A stretch of 64,000 bases of DNA, taken from JANNSW01 sp031431235. GTDB lineage: Bacteria > Pseudomonadota > Alphaproteobacteria > Rhizobiales > Hyphomicrobiaceae. Below the pieces are notes generated by a model. That model did no database searches. It saw only the letters and a list, made by a program, of their open reading frames with translations, and had not been told where the DNA came from. Shown here one piece after another: positions 46,081-62,608 of this stretch. Numbering within the stretch: the stretch's first letter is position 1; each line of letters starts with the position of its first letter. Both the position numbers and the translations under genes were made by a program. The stretch covers positions 1-64,000 of the forward strand of contig JANPDA010000431.1 of the NCBI GenBank assembly GCA_031431235.1. The letters run 5' to 3'.

Positions 46081-46749
46081 CTATTGCATCTGCGCTCGTA
46101 ACGCGGCGGCAGCGGCAAGGGGGGACAGCACGACGCTCGCCACGCTGAGTGCGCAAAGGATCAGGAATGGCTGGAGAAACGATCCCGGACCGGTGACGAC
46201 CGCGTCGATGCTGACGACGCCGAAGATCAGCACCGGCACATAGAGCGGCAGCACCAGCAGCGACAGCAGGAGGCCGCCGCGCCGGAGCCCCAGCGTCAAG
46301 GCCGCTCCGATCGCGCCGATGAAGCTGACGGCGGGCGTGCCGGCGAGCAGCGTCGCCAGCAGCGGGCCGTAAGCTTCGAGCGGCAGGTTGAGCAGCAGCC
46401 CCAGCGCGGGCGCTGCGAGCGCGAGCGGGATCGCCGTCGAGATCCAATGGGCGAGGCTCTTGCCCGCCGCCACCAGCTCGAGCGGCAGCGGCCCGAGCGC
46501 GATCGCCTCGAGTACACCGTCCTCATGGTCCTGATGGAAGATCCGGTCGGCCGAGAGCAGTGCCGCCAGCAGCAGCGCGACCCACAATACGCCGGGCGCA
46601 ATGCGTGACAGCAGGTTGAGGTCGGGACCCAGGCCCAGCGGCAGGATCGAGACGACGATCAGAAAGAAGCCGAGCGCCGTGCCGACCGCTCCGCCCTCGC
46701 GCAGCGCGAGCCGCAGGTCGCGGGCTACGAGGGCGAGGAAGGGGGTCAT
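46081..46749 (-). CDS. ccmB: Haem exporter permease CcmB
   Basis: CcmB is the membrane subunit of the CcmABCD complex that supplies haem to periplasmic CcmE during cytochrome c maturation. It is 222 residues with six hydrophobic segments and the characteristic FHQDHEDGVLEAIALGPLPL and LAGTPAVSFIGAIGAALTLG stretches. The start at 46749 (MTPFLALVARDLRLAL) matches CcmB N-termini. Unusually, 229 bases containing a large hairpin separate it from ccmA, and ccmC/ccmD do not follow. Confidence 0.93.
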   Translation of the reverse strand: MTPFLALVARDLRLALREGGAVGTALGFFLIVVSILPLGLGPDLNLLSRIAPGVLWVALLLAALLSADRIFHQDHEDGVLEAIALGPLPLELVAAGKSLAHWISTAIPLALAAPALGLLLNLPLEAYGPLLATLLAGTPAVSFIGAIGAALTLGLRRGGLLLSLLVLPLYVPVLIFGVVSIDAVVTGPGSFLQPFLILCALSVASVVLSPLAAAAALRAQMQ

Positions 46750-46782
46750 TCGATCGACCGCCCGCCAACTCTGCCTCCGTTT

Positions 46783-46837
46783 CCCCGGACGGCCGACGTA
46801 CCGAAGGCGTACCTTCGGTGCGGCGGCCGATCCGGGG
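46783..46837. repeat. 55-nt two-part hairpin between ccmA and ccmB
   Basis: The outer stem pairs CCCCGGA with TCCGGGG, the middle stem CGGCCG with CGGCCG, and the inner stem ACCGAAGG with CCTTCGGT across a CGTA loop. All arms are perfectly complementary. It lies in a 229-bp spacer with no gene, just ahead of ccmB on the transcribed strand. Confidence 0.75.
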
Positions 46838-46978
46838 CCCAGCGGCACCGTCTCCGAGAGCTGCGGCTTGCCGCCCTGGGTCCCGGCGCTCGGGCCGGGC
46901 CGAGGTTCTCGATCGCCCAATCGGTTCCGGGGCCCGCCGTCGGCCGGGAAATCGGAAGGTGGTCTAGTCGGTCGAGCA

Positions 46979-47593
46979 TCATGCGGAGGCCTCCCCGCCG
47001 AGCCGCAGCTCCCGCGTCGCCAGCCCGAGCGGCACGTGGGTTGCGGCAATCGCCATCCCGCCGCCCGCCAGATGCTCGCGCACCAATCCCGCCACCAGCT
47101 CGACGGATGGCGCATCGAGCGATACAGTCGGCTCGTCCAGCAGCCAGAGCGGGCGCGGTGCCGCGAGCAGGCGCGCCAGGCCGAGCCGGCGCTTCTGACC
47201 GGCCGAGAGATAGCCGGCGGGGATGTGGGCCAAGGCCATGAGCGCCAGGCGGTCGAGCGCCCGCTCCCGGTCGGCCGCCGCGCGCGAGCCACCCAGAAAG
47301 GCCGCCCAGAACGAGAAATTCTCCTCGACCGTCAGGCTCGCCTTGAGGCCATTCTGATGGCCGATCGCGTGCATGTGCTCGGTGGGCTCTGCATCCGGTG
47401 CCAGGCCCTCGAGCACGATCCGTCCCGCATCGGGCGGGAGAAACCCGGCAATCGACCGCAACAAGGTGGTCTTGCCAGAGCCATTGGGCCCAGTGAGCAG
47501 CAAGGCCTCGCCGGCCGCGAGCGTGAACGACACGTTCCCGAGCACGCGCCGTCCGCCTCTGGACGCCGCGAGGCCCTCGACCACCAGCCTCAT
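46979..47593 (-). CDS. ccmA: Haem exporter ATP-binding protein CcmA
   Basis: CcmA is the ATPase subunit that drives release of holo-CcmE. It is 204 residues: Walker A GPNGSGKTTLL, signature LSAGQKRRLGLARLL (the CcmA-specific SAGQ variant), Walker B PLWLLDEPTVSLD, and the GHQNGLKASLTVEENF Q-loop region. Its ATG at 47593 overlaps the stop of the MttB-family gene (ATGA), implying translational coupling to it. ccmB follows after an unusually long spacer. Confidence 0.94.
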   Translation of the reverse strand: MRLVVEGLAASRGGRRVLGNVSFTLAAGEALLLTGPNGSGKTTLLRSIAGFLPPDAGRIVLEGLAPDAEPTEHMHAIGHQNGLKASLTVEENFSFWAAFLGGSRAAADRERALDRLALMALAHIPAGYLSAGQKRRLGLARLLAAPRPLWLLDEPTVSLDAPSVELVAGLVREHLAGGGMAIAATHVPLGLATRELRLGGEASA

Positions 47594-49128
47594 GTCAGCG
47601 GCGCGCCGCCCTCGCGCTTGCGCCGGGCGACGTAGTCGTTGAGCTGATCGAGGATGGCGGCATCGATCGGCGGAGGCTGGTAGTCTGCGAGCAGCTGCTT
47701 CCAGATCGTGTTCGCGCGCTGCTCGGCGGTGATCGAGCCGCGCTCCAGCCAGGTATCGTAGTTGTCCCAGTTCGACAGCATCGGCTGGTAGAAGGCCGTC
47801 TCGTAACGCGCCATGGTATGTGCCGCGCCGAAGAAATGGCCGGCCGGCCCGACCTCGCGGATCGCATCGCGCCCGAGCGTCGCGGTCGAGACCTCGAACG
47901 GCTCCAGATAGGCCGACATCATCTGCAGCATCTCGGCGTCGAGGATCAGCTTCTCGAACGACCCGGTCAGCCCGCCATTGAGCCAGCCGGCCGCGTGCAA
48001 CACCATATGCGCGCCGCCCATGATCGAGCCCCACAGCGCCATCATGCTTTCATAGGCGGCCTGGGCATCGACGGCGTTGGCCGCGTTCACGTTGCTCGAG
48101 CGGAACGGAATGTCGATCAGCCGGGCGAGCTGGCCCGAGGCCTGCGCGGCCTGCGTGTACTCGGGCGTGCCGAAAGCGGGCGCCCCCGAGCGCATGTCCA
48201 CGTTGGAGGTGAAGCCGCCATACATCACCGGCACGCCCGGCCGCACGATCTGGCAGAGCGCGATGCCGGCAAGCGCCTCCGCATGCTGGAGCGTGAGCGC
48301 GCCCGCGATCGTCACCGGGGCCATCGCGCCCGACAGCGTGAACGGCGTGATCACGTTGACTTGCCCGTGCTCGGCGAAGGTGATCAGTCCCTCGGCCATC
48401 GGCACGTCGAGCTGGAGTGGCGTATTGGTATTGATGACGCAGGTGAAGATCGGCCGGTCGATCAGGCGCTCCCGCGCCGTGCCGAGCGAGATCGCGAGCA
48501 TCTCGAGTGCATCGATCGCGCGCTCTGTCCCCAGCCCCTGCGGTTGCCAGCTCTTGTCGAGCAGCGTGATCTCGGCGAGGTAGAGATCGAGGTGACGGGT
48601 GTCGGCTGGCAGGTCGAGTGGCTCGAACGGGCCGCCGCCCTCCTGGTGGATGACGTTCAGCGACTGGATCACGCGGAGATAGTCGCACATCTCGGCATAG
48701 GTGCCTGGGCGTCGCCCCTTGTCGAGGTCGTGCACATAGGCCGGGCCGCCGACGGAGGTGAAGATCCCATGCCGGCCGCCGAGCTTCAGGCTCCTCGCCG
48801 GGTTGCGCGCTTCGAGCGTGAACGAGGAGGGCGCCTTGCCCGCCAGCTCCAGCAGCATGTCCCGGTCGAAGCGGACACGCTGGTTGCCCTCGTCCACCTG
48901 GGCGCCCGCGCGTTTGTAGAAGGCCCGCGCGCGAGGCTGCAGCACCTTCATGCCGATCTCCTCGAGCACGCCGAGGGCGGCGTCGTGGATCGACATCACC
49001 TGGTCGGCCGAGAGGATCTCCATGGGCCGATAGGGCAGCTCGATCTGCTTCCAGGGGCGCTGCGGGACGGGCGCATCCCGGCGTTGCGCCCGGTCCACGC
49101 GGTCGGAACGACGTCTGGGAGCGCTCAT
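47590..49128 (-). CDS. Trimethylamine-methyltransferase (MttB) family protein, non-pyrrolysine type
   Basis: This is a 512-residue member of the MttB superfamily. Landmarks are EILSADQVMSIHDAALGVLE near the start, IFTSVGGPAYVHDLDKGRRP, the PVMYGGFTSNVDMRSGAPAF loop and the C-terminal REVGPAGHFFGAAHTMARYE. True MttB carries an in-frame UAG for pyrrolysine. Here the frame is uninterrupted, so it belongs to the MtgB-like demethylases of quaternary amines such as glycine betaine. Corrinoid protein partners are not adjacent. The start at 49128 gives a basic N-terminal lead. Confidence 0.88.
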   Translation of the reverse strand: MSAPRRRSDRVDRAQRRDAPVPQRPWKQIELPYRPMEILSADQVMSIHDAALGVLEEIGMKVLQPRARAFYKRAGAQVDEGNQRVRFDRDMLLELAGKAPSSFTLEARNPARSLKLGGRHGIFTSVGGPAYVHDLDKGRRPGTYAEMCDYLRVIQSLNVIHQEGGGPFEPLDLPADTRHLDLYLAEITLLDKSWQPQGLGTERAIDALEMLAISLGTARERLIDRPIFTCVINTNTPLQLDVPMAEGLITFAEHGQVNVITPFTLSGAMAPVTIAGALTLQHAEALAGIALCQIVRPGVPVMYGGFTSNVDMRSGAPAFGTPEYTQAAQASGQLARLIDIPFRSSNVNAANAVDAQAAYESMMALWGSIMGGAHMVLHAAGWLNGGLTGSFEKLILDAEMLQMMSAYLEPFEVSTATLGRDAIREVGPAGHFFGAAHTMARYETAFYQPMLSNWDNYDTWLERGSITAEQRANTIWKQLLADYQPPPIDAAILDQLNDYVARRKREGGAPLT

Positions 49129-49215
49129 CTGTCGGGTCCTCGGGCGGGAGATCGCGGCCGATCATAGAGGACGCGGCATTGCCGGCAAGCGCCTCGTCCG
49201 GCTGCCTACCCGAGC

Positions 49216-50256
49216 TCAGCTCCTCTTGCGCTTCACGATCGAGGAGAGGTCGGTCTCGTCGTGGCCTTCGCACCGGTCGATCAGGTCGCGTGCTGCCTCG
49301 TCCGCATCGGGTCCGACCAGCAGCGCGGAGGCCCCACTCGTGTCGCCGAGCGCTATGCCGGTGGCGTTGGGGTCGTGGCGTACGGTTTCGGCGGAGGCGA
49401 GCGAGCTCAGCCGGTTGATGGCATCATGCAGGGTCCAGAATGCCCGCGGTTGGGTCTGGATCGAGCGCTGCAGCGACAGCACGGGAGCCTCGGCATCCAG
49501 GTATTCGACCAGGAGCGCGGCGGTCGGCCCGTCTTTGCGGTCGACCGCGCCTGAAAGCGCGAAGACTTCCGCCAGCACGTCGAACCGGCGCGAGCAGCGC
49601 TCGGAAATGCCTTCGCCGAGCACCAGCCGATAGAGGTCGGCGACGAGACCCGGCAGCGCCTCGCGCTCCTCGCCGAGAAATTCTTCGGCGTAAGCGAGGC
49701 GGGCTTCGGCCATGCCGTCGCCGAGGGCGCCAGTCAGCAGCTCGGGCCCAGCCGCCTCGGCCAACCGCTCAGGCACGACCCACATCGAATACTCGCGCGT
49801 ATAGACGCCGCGGAAGCAGCGCACCTGAGCCTTCTTCACAACGCAGGAGCTGTCTGGGGCAATGAAGCGGTGCTCGAGGCGATCGTGGCGGTCGAGATCG
49901 ATGTCGATCGGCTGCATGAAGACGGCCGAGCCCTGTAGATCGATCCGGCGATAGACGCATTCGAGCCGATTGGTGCAGGCGCCGGCTTTGCCTCCGAAGT
50001 TGAGCGCCGCGAGCGGAGAGAGTGCGCGCTTGCCCGGCAGGAGCTTGGCGGATTTGAGATTGCCTCCCGACCTGTAGCAACCCTCCCGGCTGCAGAGGAC
50101 CATGTCGGCGCCGCGGTCGACATCCCAGCTCTTGCCAGTGGTTTTCGCCGGCTCCAGCGCCAGCAGTATGGTCACCTGCTCGGCCCCCGCTGTCCTTGCA
50201 CCGAGTGGCGTCAGCAACAACAACGGCAGCAGAATAGCGAATGCCCGCTTCATCAT
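49216..50256 (-). CDS. Exported protein of unknown function
   Basis: I do not recognise this protein of about 346 residues. A clear signal peptide (MKRAFAILLPLLLLTPLGAR, then TAGAEQ) is followed by a domain with several cysteines that could form disulfides (MVLCSREGCY, ACTNRLECVYRR, CVVKKAQVRCFRG). The mostly helical second half includes YSMWVVPERLAEAAGPELL. Two ATGs (50256, 50253) are possible starts. It lies 87 bases upstream of the mttB-like gene on the same strand and just downstream of the palindromic elements. Confidence 0.65.
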   Translation of the reverse strand: MMKRAFAILLPLLLLTPLGARTAGAEQVTILLALEPAKTTGKSWDVDRGADMVLCSREGCYRSGGNLKSAKLLPGKRALSPLAALNFGGKAGACTNRLECVYRRIDLQGSAVFMQPIDIDLDRHDRLEHRFIAPDSSCVVKKAQVRCFRGVYTREYSMWVVPERLAEAAGPELLTGALGDGMAEARLAYAEEFLGEEREALPGLVADLYRLVLGEGISERCSRRFDVLAEVFALSGAVDRKDGPTAALLVEYLDAEAPVLSLQRSIQTQPRAFWTLHDAINRLSSLASAETVRHDPNATGIALGDTSGASALLVGPDADEAARDLIDRCEGHDETDLSSIVKRKRS

Positions 50257-50331
50257 GTCGGCCCTCGTCGAACGGCGCTCGGGGGCGGTGGCGGATCCCG
50301 CTTCGGCGGCATCGCCCTCGTTCAGCCGCCC

Positions 50332-50409
50332 CAGTGTGGTGTCTCGCAAATGCCATCCAGCATCCGCGGCTGGCTCGGTGATGGCATTTGCGAGGCGAAA
50401 CCACACTAG
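50332..50409. repeat. MITE-like palindrome A
   Basis: This 78-bp element has long imperfect terminal inverted repeats. AGTGTGGTG and TCTCGCAAATGCCATC on the left match the complement of GATGGCATTTGCGAG and ACCACACTAG on the right. The end motif CTAGTGT is shared with palindrome B 14 bases away. No open frame is inside. It is part of the 461-bp gap between the exported unknown and rpoC, which has no gene. Confidence 0.75.
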
Positions 50410-50422
50410 AATCATAGAGTTG

Positions 50423-50498
50423 CTAGTGTCCTTTCATCTCCGAAATACGCTTCAGAGGACGCGGCAGGGTTGAGCGTATTTCGGAGACAGGACACTAG
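50423..50498. repeat. MITE-like palindrome B
   Basis: This 76-bp element is bounded by CTAGTGTCC and GGACACTAG, with internal arms TCTCCGAAATACGCT (50437-50451) and AGCGTATTTCGGAGA (50473-50487) that are perfectly complementary. It has the same layout and the same CTAGTGT ends as palindrome A, with a related TCTC-(N)-AAAT core. Both resemble non-autonomous insertion elements or intergenic palindromic repeats. Confidence 0.8.
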
Positions 50499-50581
50499 CG
50501 CCTCATGGTTGGGGCTGCGTCTAAGGGAGAATGGCGGCGGAAAAAGGACGGCGCGACGGGGGCAAGGTGCTGCACCCGGAT

Positions 50582-50604
50582 CCCGCCTTGCCGGCGAAGG
50601 CGGG
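50582..50604. repeat. Hairpin downstream of rpoC
   Basis: CCCGCCTT and AAGGCGGG pair across a seven-base GCCGGCG loop. It lies about 115 bases beyond the rpoC stop and may be a second, weaker transcription stop or a REP-like palindrome. Confidence 0.4.
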
Positions 50605-50664
50605 AGCCCGTCCGAGCCGGCGTTGTTGCGCGCAGCATCCGGGGATCGTTTTGGTGGGGTCAGA

Positions 50665-50687
50665 GCCGGAGCGGCTTGCGCTCCGGC
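50665..50687 (-). terminator. Probable transcription terminator of the rpoBC operon
   Basis: GCCGGAGCG and CGCTCCGGC form a perfect 9-bp GC stem with a five-base loop, starting about 30 bases past the rpoC stop codon on the transcribed strand. There is no U tract, as is common in high-GC genomes, so the assignment rests on position and stem strength. Confidence 0.5.
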
Positions 50688-50717
50688 CGTACTCGTTGTT
50701 GCGGCAACGGACTGGGG

Positions 50718-54962
<4,245 letters not shown>

Positions 54963-55135
54963 CGCTTGTCTCCATCGGGCGGCGGGGCGGGCCGCCTAGC
55001 ATGTGTCGCGCGTCTGTTCGCGCTCGTCGGCACTGATCGGCAAATCCCACGCGGGAGTGTGGTGCGGGAATTCTCGTCTTCCCGGACGGGCGTCGCGGCG
55101 TCACCGCGTGCCCGGCTCGGGACCTGCTCGGGCGG

Positions 55136-59299
<4,164 letters not shown>

Positions 59300-59543
59300 T
59301 GAGCTTCCTCGTCCTTCCTGATTCCAGCACGGTCCGGAGGCCGCGCACTGTTGTCGGTGGTCGTAGGCCTGCCCGCAGGCCCAGCCACCATCGATGCTGT
59401 TGCGGCATCCTCAGACCGGCCAGTTGCCGGTGCCGCGATGCCGAAAACGGCTCTCCCCAAGCTCCTGCTGGAGCCTCGAGGGAACCGTTCTGAAACTCAC
59501 CTTCGTTTCTTGCCCGGCCACGATGCGGGCGATCGGTGTGTCC

Positions 59544-59798
59544 TCACGCGATCATCCTTGCGAGCAGCACGACCACGATCGCGCCAATCGTTGCTGTCAC
59601 GATCTCGGCGAAGAGCTCGTTCTTGATTCCCAGATTGATGCCGAGCGCCCGCATCAGATAGCCACCGACCGCGGCTCCGATCAGGCCGGTCACGATGTAT
59701 CGCAACACGCCTCCTCCGCCGACAATGAAGCTTGCCAGCCATCCGGCAATGAGGCCGAACAGCAACGTCACGACGATGGTGCGGACTTTTGGATCCAT
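59544..59798 (-). CDS. GlsB/YeaQ/YmgE-family small membrane protein, lodged between rplL and rpoB
   Basis: This is an 84-residue inner-membrane protein with about three hydrophobic segments (TIVVTLLFGLIAGWLASFIV; VTGLIGAAVGGYLMRALG; IVTATIGAIVVVLLARMIA) and the GLIGAAVGGY glycine pattern of the transglycosylase-associated/GlsB family, usually linked to stress. It is co-directional with the ribosomal and RNA polymerase genes and sits where relatives have none. A hairpin lies on each side (59841-59869 toward rplL; GGCCTG/CAGGCC at 59366-59381 toward rpoB). It may be co-transcribed with rpoBC or have its own promoter. Confidence 0.88.
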   Translation of the reverse strand: MDPKVRTIVVTLLFGLIAGWLASFIVGGGGVLRYIVTGLIGAAVGGYLMRALGINLGIKNELFAEIVTATIGAIVVVLLARMIA

Positions 59799-59840
59799 CT
59801 AGGTCCTCGATAGCGATCGGAAAGTCTGTGGCCCCCTGAT

Positions 59841-59869
59841 GCCGGCATCGCCCTGGTGGCAATGCCGGC
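59841..59869 (-). terminator. Hairpin between rplL and the GlsB-family gene
   Basis: GCCGGCAT pairs with ATGCCGGC across a 13-base loop, about 40 bases after the rplL stop. In enterobacteria the rplL-rpoB gap holds a partial attenuator and an RNase III site. This hairpin could play the attenuator role, but no U tract follows. Confidence 0.4.
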
Positions 59870-59908
59870 TGGCGGGACAAGCTATTGCCCTCGCCAGCCG
59901 AAACGATG

Positions 59909-60283
59909 CTACTTCAGCTCGACCTTGGCGCCGGCCTCCTCCAGCTTCTTCTTCATGGCCTCGGCGTCGGCCTTGGAGATGCCTTCCTTCACGGCCTTGC
60001 CGCCGGCTTCGACCAGATCCTTCGCCTCCTTCAGGCCGAGCCCGGTGATGGCGCGGACCTCCTTGATGACGTTGATCTTCTTGTCGCCGCCCGAAATCAG
60101 GATGACGTCGAACTCGGTCTTCTCCTCGACGACGGCCGCGGCAGCGCCGCCGCCGACGGCTGCAACCGCGACGGGAGCGGCAGCGGAAACGCCCCACTTG
60201 GTCTCGAGCATCTTGGTGAGCTCGGCGGCCTCGATGATGGTGAGACCGCTCAGCTCGTCGACGATTTTCTCAAGCTTGGACAT
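59909..60283 (-). CDS. rplL: 50S ribosomal protein L7/L12
   Basis: L7/L12 is the flexible stalk protein that recruits translation GTPases. It is 124 residues: N-terminal dimerisation helices ([20 protein letters not shown]), an Ala/Gly/Val hinge ([20 protein letters not shown]), and the C-terminal domain ([20 protein letters not shown], then [13 protein letters not shown]). It is downstream of rplJ with 69 bases between them. The start at 60283 follows AAGG. Confidence 0.98.
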   Translation of the reverse strand: MSKLEKIVDELSGLTIIEAAELTKMLETKWGVSAAAPVAVAAVGGGAAAAVVEEKTEFDVILISGGDKKINVIKEVRAITGLGLKEAKDLVEAGGKAVKEGISKADAEAMKKKLEEAGAKVELK

Positions 60284-60352
60284 GTTGACACGACCTTTTT
60301 CGGTTTGAACCCTGTGAACCTTCGAATTGCCCCGGCCTTAGCGCTCGAAGTG

Positions 60353-60874
60353 CTAGGCCGCCTTCTCGCCTTCCGTTGCCCGCGCCTGGATGACGCGCGC
60401 CAGACCCGCTCCCGGCTCACTGACGAGACGGGCGATCCTGCTTGCCGGCGCCTGGATCAGACCCAGGATCTTGCTCCTCAACTCATCGAGCGAGGGCAAC
60501 TCGGCAAGTGCCTTCACGCCATCCCGGTCGAGCACTGTCGACCCCATCGCCGCACCCAGGATCACGAGCTTGTCGTGCTCCTTGGCGAAGGCGACGGCGA
60601 CCTTGGCCGCCGAGACCGGATCCGTCGAGGTGGCGACGACGGTCGGCCCCTTGAACAGATCGGCGATGCCGGCGGACGGGGTCCCCTGGAGGGCGAGTTT
60701 GACGAGCCGGTTCTTGGCCACCTTGACCGTGCCGCCCACCAGTTTCATCTGGCGGCGCAGCTTGGTCATATGAGCGACCGAGAGGCCGGCATAGTGGGCG
60801 ACGACCACCACGTTGGCGACAGCTAGCGCCTTGTGGAAGGTCGCGACGAACTCGGACTTCTGAGCTCTTTCCAC
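60353..60874 (-). CDS. rplJ: 50S ribosomal protein L10
   Basis: L10 anchors the L7/L12 stalk on 23S rRNA and, with L12, represses its own mRNA. It is 173 residues: [20 protein letters not shown] opening, [30 protein letters not shown], and a C-terminal helix ([20 protein letters not shown]) that binds L12 dimers. The start is GTG at 60874 behind GGAGAGAG. The 424-base leader upstream is long enough for the L10 autoregulatory site. Confidence 0.97.
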   Translation of the reverse strand: MERAQKSEFVATFHKALAVANVVVVAHYAGLSVAHMTKLRRQMKLVGGTVKVAKNRLVKLALQGTPSAGIADLFKGPTVVATSTDPVSAAKVAVAFAKEHDKLVILGAAMGSTVLDRDGVKALAELPSLDELRSKILGLIQAPASRIARLVSEPGAGLARVIQARATEGEKAA

Positions 60875-61298
60875 TTGCTCTCTCCACTGATGCAGCCGAG
60901 CTTGCCTCGCTCAGCCGCGATTGCACCGTGCTGCCGGTAGCGCGATCCGGCTGGCAAGCCCGCGCCACGACAGCGTCTCTTGCCTGTCCAACGCAATCCG
61001 GACGCTGCCTCGAGGCAACTCCCAGAGCGCGATCGCCCGCGAGGTTCGAACCGACGGCGCAGAGTATCCTGCTCCGTCTGTCCGTCTCCCGTCTCATGCA
61101 GGCCCGTTGGGCTTGAGCCAGGATCGCTCCTGGCACCTGCAATCTCGGACAGGTCGGGCTCGATCTTGCGAGCGAGCCCACGCGATCCGGACCGAGGTCC
61201 GGAACTGTTAGGTCAGGGAGTGGGGAATAGGGAGTTGGGAGTAGAATAAAGTCTCTTGCCTACTCCACATTTCCCTATTCCCTACTCCCACTTCGACA
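60875..61298 (-). promoter_or_regulatory. rplJ leader region (gap rplA-rplJ)
   Basis: These 424 bases between rplA and rplJ contain no gene. In bacteria this interval carries the L10(L12) autoregulatory RNA and often a separate promoter. Here it begins with the large hairpin at 61216-61289 and continues with GC-rich sequence. I cannot confirm the L10 kink-turn by eye. Confidence 0.45.
61216..61289. repeat. Long inverted repeat just after rplA
   Basis: GGGAGTGGGGAATAGGGAG and TTGGGAGTAG on one arm pair with CTACTCC and TTTCCCTATTCCCTACTCCC on the other across a 15-base loop, with few mismatches. It begins ten bases past the rplA stop. The composition (purine-only arm built from GGGAATA/GGGAGT units) differs from its neighbours and looks like an inserted intergenic repeat. 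Confidence 0.75.
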
Positions 61299-62009
61299 TC
61301 AAACCTGCTGTCCCCCACCCGAAAAGCTCTGGAGGTCGATCCGGATGCCCGGCCCTTGGGTCGAGGAAATCGCGATGCGCTTCAAATAGGTGCCCTTGGC
61401 GCCGGCCGGCTTGGCCTTGATGACTGCGTCCGCGAACGCCTTCAGGTTCTCGACCAGCGCAACCTCGGTGAAGCTCGCCTTGCCGACACCGGCCTGGAGG
61501 ATGCCCGCCTTCTCGACCCGGAACTCGACGGCGCCGCCCTTGGAGGCCCGCACCGCGTCGGCGACATTGGGTGTGACGGTGCCGACTTTGGGGTTGGGCA
61601 TCAGGCCACGCGGGCCCAGCACCTTGCCGAGCCGGCCAACCAGCGGCATCATGTCGGGCGTGGCGATGCAGCGATCGAAGTTGATGGTACCCTTCAGCAC
61701 CTGCTCGACCAGGTCTTCAGCGCCGACCACATCGGCGCCGGCTTTGCGCGCATCCTCGGCCTTGTCGCCCCTGGCGAACACGGCGACCCGCATGGTGCGG
61801 CCCGAGCCGTTGGGCAGCTGGCACACGCCGCGAACCATCTGGTCGGCATGCTTGGGGTCGACACCCAGGTTGATCGAAATCTCGACCGTCTCGTCGAACT
61901 TCGCCTTGGCGCCGGCCTTGACCAGCTTCACGGCCTCCTCGACGCCATAGAGCTTGTCGCGATCGACGCCTTTGACGGCTTCCTTGTAGCGTTTTCCGTT
62001 CGTTGCCAT
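61299..62009 (-). CDS. rplA: 50S ribosomal protein L1
   Basis: L1 binds 23S rRNA at the L1 stalk, assists E-site tRNA release and represses the L11 operon mRNA. It is 236 residues: [20 protein letters not shown] at the N-terminus, [20 protein letters not shown], the RNA-binding [20 protein letters not shown], and [20 protein letters not shown] near the end. The start is four bases after rplK, typical of the rplK-rplA unit. Confidence 0.98.
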   Translation of the reverse strand: MATNGKRYKEAVKGVDRDKLYGVEEAVKLVKAGAKAKFDETVEISINLGVDPKHADQMVRGVCQLPNGSGRTMRVAVFARGDKAEDARKAGADVVGAEDLVEQVLKGTINFDRCIATPDMMPLVGRLGKVLGPRGLMPNPKVGTVTPNVADAVRASKGGAVEFRVEKAGILQAGVGKASFTEVALVENLKAFADAVIKAKPAGAKGTYLKRIAISSTQGPGIRIDLQSFSGGGQQV

Positions 62010-62013
62010 GGCC

Positions 62014-62442
62014 CTACTCCGTCACCTGCAGACCCATCGAGCGGGCGGAGCCCGCGATGATCCGCGCGCCCTGATCGAGATCGCCCGTGTTGAGGTCGGC
62101 AAGCTTGGTTTTCGCGATGTCGCGGCACTGCTCCATCGTCACGGTGCCAGCACTGCCGCGCCCCGGGGTCTGCGAGCCGCTCGTGATCTTGGCGGCCTTC
62201 TTCAGCAGGAAGGAAGCGGGCGGCGTGCGCATCTCGAAGGTGAACGACTTGTCCGAAAACACAGTGATGACGACCGGGATCGGCATCTCCGGCTCGAGAT
62301 CCTTGGTCTTGGCATTGAACTCCTTGCAGAAGCCCATGATGTTGACGCCGCGCTGGCCGAGCGCGGGTCCGATCGGCGGTGACGGATTGGCCTTGCCCGC
62401 TGGAACCTGCAACTTGATGTAGCCGTCGATTTTCTTCGCCAT
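62014..62442 (-). CDS. rplK: 50S ribosomal protein L11
   Basis: L11 forms the GTPase-associated centre with 23S rRNA and is needed for the RelA-dependent stringent response. It is 142 residues: [20 protein letters not shown] near the start with the conserved proline-rich [14 protein letters not shown], and the C-terminal rRNA-binding domain ending RSMGLQVTE. It is the first gene of the rplKA pair, 166 bases after nusG. Confidence 0.98.
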   Translation of the reverse strand: MAKKIDGYIKLQVPAGKANPSPPIGPALGQRGVNIMGFCKEFNAKTKDLEPEMPIPVVITVFSDKSFTFEMRTPPASFLLKKAAKITSGSQTPGRGSAGTVTMEQCRDIAKTKLADLNTGDLDQGARIIAGSARSMGLQVTE

Positions 62443-62608
62443 TGCTCCCTTTCCGGCCAGAATTGGCCCTCATGCTGGATCCGTGGTGCGAACCTCGACT
62501 GGGCCCCTGGCGTGAGGTCCGGGTCCTTCCACGTCTTCGGGCGGTAGGGCACGCTCGTGCTCCCTGTCGCCCATTACACCGGCTACGGCGCTCGCCGTGG
62601 CCGTATGC

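Noticed and set aside
47590..49128. Pyrrolysine-containing trimethylamine methyltransferase
   Set aside because: There is no in-frame TAG; the open frame is continuous, placing it among the non-pyrrolysine members.
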